From: Glandiceps talaboti | Lineage: Eukaryota; Hemichordata; Enteropneusta; Spengelidae | Direction: 5' to 3' | NCBI RefSeq assembly: GCF_964340395.1 | Contig: NC_135566.1 | Coordinates: 17,742,501-17,806,500, forward strand | DNA length: 64,000 nucleotides | In this document: positions 1-64,000 of the stretch, piece by piece | Layout: every line of letters begins with the position of its first letter | Numbering within the stretch: the first letter of the stretch is position 1 | The notes under the pieces: generated by a model | Told to the model about the DNA's origin: nothing | Database searches by the model: none | Seen by the model: only the letters and a program-made list of their open reading frames with translations | Made by a program: the position numbers and the translations under genes

Positions 1-55868
<55,868 letters not shown>

Positions 55869-57787
55869 CTGAAATATTACAATAGTATTGAAAGTTTTAA
55901 ATTACTAGAATTATGTGCAATACGTAGAAAATATTTAACTTCAACACTTGTCAAGTGTATTGCTATTATCATCTTTAATGATGTACGTTTGAAAAAAAAT
56001 GACACGATGAGCGGAATGTGCATCGCAACTTGGAACCTTCAGGATTGTGCCCAAGTAATCCTAGCTCTCTTATTGGGCCCTGATGAGATAGAGGTTGCAA
56101 TATGAATATATTTTTTCATCCTACAATGGTGCTATGGATTGCATGCCTCCTAGGGAAATGGGGAAGCCCATGCCCCCCCCCCCCCCACAGGCTACGGTAC
56201 TGATCCATCGAACTGTCCTTGTTCGCCGTGACCGTCTCAGTCCACTAGCACTCAGTCTGAAAAACTATTAAACTAGGTACACAGTTTAAGATCCACTATT
56301 TGAAGATATTTCTTTCAATAATTGTGTTCGATGTTGTCTTTGGTTAAAATGTTGTTTGATATAATTATCTCATTGCACACTAACACTAGCGTTATTCCAC
56401 AATTCATTTTGAAGCGACAATTTGCTATGGAAAGCATGGCCCTGAATGTAAACAGAGCAGTACATTCGACATCAAAATCCAAACTTCAATTTCCATTATA
56501 ATGATAATAACAAGGAGAATTCACTGAGTTCACCTTGGGTTCCGACATAAAGGAGGCCGTAACAGTTTTAGGAGTTGGATAAAGAAAATGATTATTTTGT
56601 TGTGATACTTATTTGAGAAAGCACCATCCATTTTTTTTACTTTGAATGTGACATCTTTTCGGCAACTACTTTGAAAGATACGACATTAGGCCAGAAAAAA
56701 TGAAAAAGCTGTTCAACCTACCCATATATGTTTTTCTGGTGATGGGCAATATATCCTCATGCGGGCTTAGCATTTTTTTTCAAAATTAAGGGTATTTCTT
56801 TATATTTTCTGAATAGTACATGGAACAATATACATTTGAGTCTATTCCAAATTATATAATATCTTATACAGTGGTTTACTTGGCTCTGATGTTGCATACA
56901 AGAATGAATTGAGATTAAATATCCAATCTGCGCTAAAAAGAATTGAACAAAAGTTTACGACCATTGGGCCATCAAAAGTCTGAAAGTCTTGAAATGTTTT
57001 GCTCTTTATTCGGGATTTTTTGGAACGAAATTAAACTTCAGGAGAAGTCATTTACCATGTGCACATCCGAATAATATCTTTCAGCTTTGCCACAACAAAA
57101 ACACTTCCAGATAATATGTAATACATAGCATAATTGTTTCAATTCTGGTATTTTATCATGTCTATGGTTTGATATTTTGTGCCTCTAAATGGCCTCCTAC
57201 ACTGTCTTATTTTCAAATTTTTTCACCTTTGGAGTTGTCTCCTTCCAGTGCATCATTGTACCATATGATTGTATATCTCTACTGTAGTGTAGGTGACAGA
57301 AGCCTGAGAAGGGGTGGCTAAAATAATGCTTGAGTTTCAATTGGCGGGGCTTAACATTTTTTGAGAAGAGAGGGTGAGAGGAACTACACCATTTGTTTGA
57401 CCGTAAATTGTGTACATTTCCTAACTGTAGCTATGCAGACAAATTGCACGAGATAGTATCAAGATGACTGAATAAGTTCTATCTAAACTCGACCTGAAAT
57501 ATTTTATATATTCATTATACATGGTTTGTTTTATCCTTGTCAAGCATTGTGGAAAAATGAAACCGACCTACTTACCCAATGTGATGGGTTACGTTACCCG
57601 TTGACAAGCATTTTTTTCTGACCTTACATATGATATTTAATTGCGTATGCTAAAATATATATTATGTAAATTACATGCAAATTTAGGTAAATTAGCAATT
57701 TTCTAAATTTTAAATACATGATTGCACCAAGACAAAGTTCTGCCCCCCTTGGCAATTTGGTCAGGCTACGGCCCTGTTTAAGTCTAC
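55869..57787. other. Upstream intron or 5' region of the ankyrin gene
   Basis: No convincing exon, promoter or element end was recognised here. It includes a poly-C run (about 56175-56187). The gypsy element begins at or before about 57.78 kb; its 5' LTR was not identified. Confidence 0.45.
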
Positions 57788-58168
57788 ATGTGCAGCTGTG
57801 AACTTTTCCGTCGACGAACTTTGAAGCAGTGTGTTTCTGTATTTATCATTGTGAACTTTGTAATGGCTACAGCTAGAGTAACGGACGGTATGAACGGTAA
57901 CGATGATGTGATTTCTTTTCCTTCAAAAAGAAGATTTCAAAGTGACTCTAGATCTGTTGACTTTGGTGAACGGAGTCAAGCGACACCGGCTAGACAGAGT
58001 ACAACTTCATTGAGAGAAAGTGGTTATCGGTCTGATGACTATTCCAGTCCTGTATATCAACCATTTGGAACAATGAAACGATCTCGAGTCAGTGGAAGTG
58101 TGCGACCCAATTTGCCAGAATACAAACCTGACATCGAAAACCAACTTGATGGTTTCAACGGAGAGTGA
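57788..58168 (+). pseudogene. Possible gag N-terminal segment
   Basis: A 126-codon frame rich in Ser, Arg and Asp, starting M-C-S-C-E-L-F. Position before the gag core and low-complexity polar composition fit an element N-terminus; no domain was recognised. Broken fragments of similar composition continue to 58991 (58092-58280, 58613-58822, 58788-58991). Confidence 0.4.
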
Positions 58169-59034
58169 ACGACATGAACAAAGAACATTGACAAACTCTA
58201 TATATATTGACCAAGATAATTATTCTCCGATCACGAACAGAAATACTAGCGGAGAAATAAATGTAAAAGTGACGAATTAAATGAATCATTCGTTATGGAC
58301 ACACCAAATTATAAACCAGAGACTGACAATGTACCACAGCATAGAACGAGGGAGTTAATGACACCGCAAAATAAATATCCCCTTGATCGCCAGTATCAAC
58401 TTGCTGGACGCTATACAACACAACGTGTTCCAAGTTAAGGTAGAGTACAAGATGCTAGGTACGTACCCTTATCGAATAGTGACACATTTGTACAACAAGG
58501 AGCTAGACCCAAGCACAGGTCTAGCGACAATAACACTCATTTATTGTGAAACAATTCATTAGATTTCTGCACCTTTAAGAATGAACTGAGTAGATCGGAA
58601 AGTACACCAATATTGGGAGGAAATCGACCTACATTCGGCACAGTTCAACCGGAACGACGCCCTCAACAGGCCAACTTGGACAAACATATCCCACAGTGTC
58701 GATGTGTTTACAATAATCAACGATCAAATGAGTGTGGAAACAACGTATGTGTAAACAAGTCCAATACTGGAGTAAGCAGTCCATCCAATGTTGGGAGTAT
58801 ACAACGCAGACAATTCTCCTAGCAGGGGGCTGCATACTCAACCACATATGATGAGTGCTGGAAATTATTCGTCGCCAGTTACAACATATGAGGAAAAACA
58901 AAAGTATCACACAGGTCAAACATCGAACGCTGATGTCGCTATGATAATGGTCGTGCTTACACACATGACTTCCCCATGGTCAGCAATGTAATAGAAGTGA
59001 AAACAGTAACTATCAGGCCAACACGCCACCAAGT

Positions 59035-60381
59035 GTGTTGCCGCCTATGTCAACAGTTGGTAATAGTAACAGCCGACACTCTAGGCACTGCAACTGTCTG
59101 TCACCTGGATGTAGTGGTACAACTGTGATGCATTGCAGTGATAACCATGACTACCAGTATAATGTAAGAGATAACAATCAGAGTAGTCAGGACTACCAGT
59201 ATAATAGAAGTAATGTGATACCAACATATAATAATGGTGACCAAGCACAAGTTTGTAACACTGGTTCATCACCATGGTTACCACAAAATCCCAACTATTC
59301 AAATGAATACGATGTGCCCTTCCCACCATTGAGGAGACAACCACTCCTTGTTGGTAGGCAACAATTTGAGGACTATGGAATTCATTTTCCAATAAAACCA
59401 ACTGTAACACCTGATAGATTTGATGGAGACAAACCATGGAGAGACGATATCAACCACTTTGAATTCTGTGCCAAAATAAATAAGTGGAATGACAATCAGA
59501 AGGCACAGTTTCTTGCTGCGTCACTTCGTGGACCAGCCCAGAAAATCTTAAAAAGAATACCTGACATTTACAGTGATAGATGTTATGACCTTGTGGAATT
59601 GTTGAAGCAACACTACGGAACCACGGGACAGGCCGACAAATATTTGTGGCAACTACGTAGCCGAAAGAGACGAAGTGATGAATCACTAGCTGAATTAGGA
59701 CAAGCTATTCAAGAACTAACTGAATTAGCATATCCTGGACTACCAAGTGAAGCTATTGATCGTATAGAAAAACAACAATTTGCTGAAGCTATTCCAGAGA
59801 AAGAAATCCGGATGAATCTTCATAGGGAGCACCCTCGCACACTAGAGGAAGCTATTAGGGCTGCAGTCTCTATTGAGGCTTACATTCAGGCCGAAATGGA
59901 ACAAACTGCACCCACAAGGAGGCGTTACACTATGAGAGTCCGGCAAGATAGTGATTATTGTGATGAAGAGACATTATTGGATTCAGGCCAAACTCATGGA
60001 CTGAATTCCCTTGATGACATTATGACTGCTGTACAAAGATTACAGGTTCAACAACGTAATTACCAACCTCATAGAGATGAGAGAAGACAACAAGGACCCT
60101 GTTATGCTTGCGGGCAGTTGGGACATATACGTCGTGATGGCCCAACCAACCAAATGCAGGAAAATGCCAATGGGCTGGGACTAAGGGCCCAACCCCAGTC
60201 CATAGACAGTCAGAGGCCCAGCCAAAAGCTAGTCAACATACAAGAGAGTGCACACAGCATGGGACAACAAGCCTGCAAGTGCATGTGCAGCCAGTACCTA
60301 AATGCCCATTACATAAACAACATGTTGATGTTGATACAGATAAGCAAGGCAAGACAGAAGGATCAACACACCAATCAATAG
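59035..60381 (+). pseudogene. Gypsy Gag with altered zinc knuckle
   Basis: A 448-codon frame. The middle matches gypsy-type Gag (K-P-T-V-T-P-D-R-F-D-G-D, F-L-A-A-S-L-R-G-P-A-Q, L-R-S-R-K-R-R-S-D-E-S-L). Near residue 360 is C-Y-A-C-G-Q-L-G-H-I-R-R-D-G, a CCHC knuckle whose last Cys is Gly. The frame ends at 60381 before the protease, so any gag-pol fusion is broken here. Confidence 0.82.
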
Positions 60382-60505
60382 AGATCATGCAACAATAGAG
60401 AATGTTGACAATCAACAACCAGTCCATCATTGTCAGCAGGAAGCTACTATATCAGCCAAACAACAAGTTGAGCGAGACACAGAGAAACCTTGTACTATAG
60501 TTCAT

Positions 60506-61360
60506 ATGAATAAAACTGTGTCCACCAAAGATGGAACTGCACGATCCATCCGTCCTGCATTCTATGTAGCATCAAGCATACATGGAAGGGAAGTTATTTC
60601 ATTTATTGACTGTGGGTCCGAGATCACAATTATATCCAGTCGCATATACAAAGCAATGAAGAGTGTAAAGCAACCACCTCTCTGGCCAGCAACTATTACC
60701 ACTCTTCAAGCTGATGGTGTTATGCAACTACCAGTAATGGGAGAGGCTGATTTTGCGATTAAAGTTGGTACAAATACCACCCATATAAGGGCTGTGGTTG
60801 CTGACATAGGAGAAGATGTGCTTCAAGGGAATGACTACATCCTGGCTGCACCTACTGAGATTCGCACCCATTCATTGACCCTAGGATTCCACGAAGGAAG
60901 TGTACCACTCTTAGATCAGAAAGGTGGACATTTAAGTGCAAGAGTTATGACAATGAAAGACATTACTGTGCCAGCTGGTCACAAGATGGTGATACCATGT
61001 GTCCTGTCACGGTCAATCCAAACCAGTAAGTGTGGATTAATTGAACCTACAAAGAGTAGACAGCTACAGATGGAAGGAATAATGGTCAGAAGAGCACTTG
61101 TGGATACTACAGGTAGGAATGTTCCAGTACGCATAATGAACATAAGTACTACTACCCAGGTTATTTCACAGAGGACAACTAAGGCCATGGCAACATGTGT
61201 TGACACTAGACATGAACTAGAACCAGTCACCTGTCCACAGTCAGTTGGTTGTGAGACAGAAACAGACCCCTGTAGTGCTGTGCCTCCACATGTACAGTCA
61301 TTACTTGAGGAGAGTGTGGCAGCAACTGGTGAAGCCTATCGAAGATTACATGATTTCTGA
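60506..61360 (+). pseudogene. Gypsy aspartic protease region
   Basis: A 284-codon frame. The retropepsin-like segment contains F-I-D-C-G-S-E-I-T-I-I-S, where the usual D-S/T-G is D-C-G, and A-V-V-A-D-I-G-E-D-V-L-Q-G-N-D-Y-I-L. It is followed by a linker toward the RT. The frame stops at 61360, and the linker to 61514 is out of frame. Confidence 0.75.
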
Positions 61361-61513
61361 ACAATTGGTCGGACATCTCTAAAGACAAGAGTGATGTTGG
61401 TTGTACTAATATCACGAAGCATCACATTGATACAGGGATCACCCTCCAATTAAACAGCAACCCAGACGTCAGTCACCCCTGCTTGTGAGGAAACCTCAAA
61501 ACCAGTTGACCAG

Positions 61514-62296
61514 ATGCTTGAGAAAGGAGTGATTGAACCATCTGTCAACCCCTGGGCAGCACCTGTTGTGCTTGTGAAAAAGAAAGACAATAGCACAAGA
61601 TTCTGTATAGATTATAGAAAACTTAATGACATTACCAGAAAGGATGATTATACTATTCCTAGAATTGAAGATAGCATCAACGCCCTTGTCGGAAGTAAGT
61701 GGTATAGTACCCTAAATCTAACATCTGGCTATTGGCAGGTTGAACTTGACTCTGAGGCCAATGAGAAATCTGCATTCACCTGTTGGCGAGGTGTATACCA
61801 ATGGCGAGTGATGCCCTTTGACCTATGTAATGCCCCTGCCACGTTCCAGCAGCTAATGGAGTGTGTTTTATCAGGATTGCAGTGGGACATCCTCCTCCTC
61901 TATTTGGATGATGTTATTGTGTACTCTGATTCTATTGACCACATGCTTAAGCATCTGGATCTTGTATTTCAATGTTTGCACAAAGCTGGACTAAAACTAA
62001 AGCCTAGCAAGTGCCATCTTTTCCAGAAGCAAGTAGACTATCTTGGACATCGTGTTTCCGAACACGGCATTGAGACAAACCCTGAAAAGGTTGACACTGT
62101 CAAAAACTGGCCTACTCCAACTAACGTGCATGAAGTAAGAGGATTCCTTGGACTAGCATCTTACTATCGTAGATTTGTTCCAGGATTCTCCACAATAGCA
62201 AAGCCTCTCGCCCAACTGACGGAGAAAGGCAGACCTTTTGAGTGGGACAGTGAGTGTGACATGGCGTTTGAAACATTTAAGAGACAAACTAGTTAA
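61514..62296 (+). pseudogene. Gypsy reverse transcriptase, motif A mutated
   Basis: A 260-codon frame with the ordered RT motifs: R-F-C-I-D-Y-R-K-L-N, then T-L-N-L-T-S-G-Y-W-Q (usual catalytic Asp is Asn), M-P-F-D-L-C-N-A-P-A-T-F (usual Gly is Asp), L-Y-L-D-D-V-I-V-Y-S (intact), and G-F-L-G-L-A-S-Y-Y-R-R-F-V. A frameshift near 62285 separates it from RNase H. Confidence 0.9.
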
Positions 62297-62726
62297 TGCC
62301 CCTGTGCTTGCATACCCAATACCAGGAGCACCTTTCATAGTCGATACCGACGCCAGCTACTATGAAATAGGTGCAGTTATATCCCGAATGCAGGATGGTG
62401 TTGAGCGCCCTATCAGCTATGCCAGCAGGAGCCTTTCAAAGCCTGAGCACAATTATTGTGTGACGCGGCAAGAGCTACTGGCTGTTGTTCATTTCGTAAA
62501 GCACTTTAGACCGTATCTCTATGGTCAGCACTTTACTCTACACACTGACCGCAGCTCTCTAAGATGGCTTTTGAACTTTAAGCAGCCGGAAGGCCAGTTA
62601 GCGAGATGGATGGAGGTACTTGGTGAGTATGATTTCACAATTGTCCATCGTCCAGGGAAGCGACACAGTAATGCCGACAGTGTGGACAAGACCATGGTAA
62701 GACATTACCTACAGACTCTGTGTTAA
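62286..62726 (+). pseudogene. Gypsy RNase H
   Basis: In the next frame: A-P-F-I-V-D-T-D-A-S (first Asp), R-Q-E-L-L-A-V-V (Glu), L-H-T-D-R-S-S-L-R-W (second Asp) and H-S-N-A-D-S (last Asp). The four acidic metal-binding positions are present. The frame ends at 62726. Confidence 0.85.
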
Positions 62727-64000
62727 TCAACAGCCCAGATAACAACAAAACCAAAATACTGAGTGGGTCATCTGATGAGTTGTATGTCAAAGATGCTAGT
62801 GCACAAACTTCTAGCCAATCAAGTATATCAATGCTGAGCACTAAACAAGATGTTAAGTGTCAGGCCAAACCTAGATCACATCAGTCAGATGGTAAACAAG
62901 ACTGTGCAAGGGATAACATGCAGGATAATCCCTTGAATGCTAAGCTTAAGACTATAGCAATTCAGCATGTTTGGGACTCTAGTAAACTACGGAGACTACA
63001 GTTGGAAGATCCAAGCATCCAACCAATTTTAGCTGCTATGGAACAATGTTCAGATCCACCAGAATGGAAGGCAGTATCACACCTGAGCAAAGCTACTAAA
63101 GCCTACTGGAATGCCTGGAGCCAGCTGAAGGTGATTGATGGTGTTTTACATCGCATATGGGAGTCCACAGATGGAGAGCAGAAGCATACACTATTGATAG
63201 TTCCTGCATAATTGAGGAAAGATGTGTTCTATGAACTGCACTCCTCAAAAACAGCAGCTCATCTTGGTGTATACAAAACTAAGCAGAAACTCTGTCAACA
63301 TTATTATTGGCATGGATTAACAGCTGATGTGAGATCCATGGTTCGACAATGTGACACTTGTGCAGCAAGGAAGACTACAGGTCGTAAACGGCAAGGCCCC
63401 TTACAACAATACCTTGTTGGCACCCCATCGGAGAGAATAGCCTTCGACATACTTGGGCCCTTACCAATTACAGAAAGAGGAAATAGGTGGATTCTGGTCA
63501 TAGGTGACTATTTCACTAAGTGGATAGAATCCTACCCTATCCCTATCCAGGAAGCCACAACAGTCACCTGAAAGTTAGTTGATGAATTCATTGCTAGAAT
63601 TGGTGTCCCTCGCACACTACATTCAGATCAGGGACGCAACTTTGAGTCTGCAGTGATGGCAGAGACTTGTAAACTTCTTGGCATCAGTAAAACCAGAACT
63701 ACGGCGTACAATCCGAAATCGGACGGATTTATAGAACGTTTCAACAAAACTCTCGTACAGACTGTCTCTGTACTTGTAGATTCAAGTCAAGAAGACTGAG
63801 ACCTTGTCATACCATATGCTATGATGGCATATAGAAGTGCTGTCCAAGAAAGCACCGGAGAGACACCTAATATGCTCATGTTAGGAAGAGAGGTAGAATT
63901 ACCAGTGGATATTCTCTCCCAACCCCTACCAGAGCAGAATGACATATCAACAGATTATGCCCAACGACTTCGTGATAATCTGCAGGAAGCCCATGAGTGA
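62720..64000 (+). pseudogene. Gypsy integrase with three internal stops
   Basis: A linker (from 62720), then the HHCC zinc domain (E-L-H-S-S-K-T-A-A-H-L-G; C-D-T-C) and the catalytic core: A-F-D-I-L-G-P-L-P (first Asp), H-S-D-Q-G-R-N-F-E-S (second Asp), S-D-G-F-I-E-R-F-N (Glu). In-frame stops occur at 63209-63211, 63569-63571 and 63797-63799; the last codon of the window is also a stop. The D,D,E triad itself is intact. Confidence 0.87.

Larger units (their letters stand above)
57788..64000 (+). mobile_element. Decayed Ty3/gypsy LTR retrotransposon (3' end outside the window)
   Basis: Domains appear in the order gag, zinc knuckle, protease, RT, RNase H, integrase, all on the plus strand, which is the Ty3/gypsy order. 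The 3' LTR would lie beyond the right edge; no 5' LTR or primer-binding site was identified. Frameshifts and stops interrupt every domain boundary, and key residues are changed in the zinc knuckle and RT. It is antisense to the ankyrin gene. Confidence 0.88.

Noticed and set aside
56510-56560. Start codon M-S-E-P-K on the minus strand as first exon
   Set aside because: The apparent donor would be phase 0, while the next exon needs phase 1; the reading frame does not join.

Overview
The window is metazoan nuclear DNA from an AT-rich, repeat-dense genome. The evidence is GT-AG introns, one-repeat-per-exon ankyrin coding, and remains of Ty3/gypsy, LINE, Penelope-like (PLE) and DIRS-like elements. 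The mixture suggests a marine invertebrate (lophotrochozoan, hemichordate/amphioxus-like or cnidarian); the sequence alone does not settle the phylum. No bacterial-type gene, rRNA, tRNA or CRISPR array was recognised.

One host gene spans almost the whole window on the minus strand. I can place 28 exons between 55868 (5'-most seen) and 4073 (3'-most seen), 3269 coding bases or about 1089 codons. The order is: a short N-terminal exon; a 429-base exon whose second half looks like a TRADD-N (death-adaptor-like) domain; a four-Cys linker exon; two acidic exons; then 23 ankyrin exons. Almost every ankyrin exon is 99 bases, one 33-residue repeat, flanked by phase-0 introns. Both gene ends are missing: the first seen exon starts in phase 1 and the last has a good splice donor. 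Such proteins are usually scaffolds or innate-immune/cell-death adaptors; that role is inferred.

The introns are full of transposon debris. Intron 4 (41795-48589) is a nested locus: a Penelope-like element (GIY-YIG remnant plus 3' end, minus strand) was hit by a 3.72-kb APE-type LINE flanked by a 10-bp target duplication, and next to it lie an L2/CR1-like LINE tail and a second, inverted Penelope 3' end. A second Penelope remnant is at 32.5-33.1 kb. A ~1.1-kb DIRS-like element with inverted terminal repeats and a tyrosine-recombinase remnant is at 26231-27345. LINE tails lie at 18.55-19.26 kb and 40.9-41.24 kb. The right end (57.8 kb to the edge) is a decayed Ty3/gypsy element with gag, protease, RT, RNase H and integrase on the plus strand.

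The most interesting signal is a family of small type-I hammerhead ribozyme motifs. Complete folds can be drawn at 7234-7276 (minus), 20763-20804 (minus) and 48016-48058 (plus), with decayed or rearranged copies at 42278-42400, 42604-42636 and 48398-48495. Each abuts a long (TA)n array. The 48016 copy lies in a 3'-end sequence that also follows the Penelope GIY-YIG stop codon, tying this family to a Penelope-like element. Two copies lie in sense orientation in introns of the ankyrin gene. The window also holds minisatellites (21, 28, 35, 38, ~145 and ~325 bp), several foldback structures and many microsatellites.
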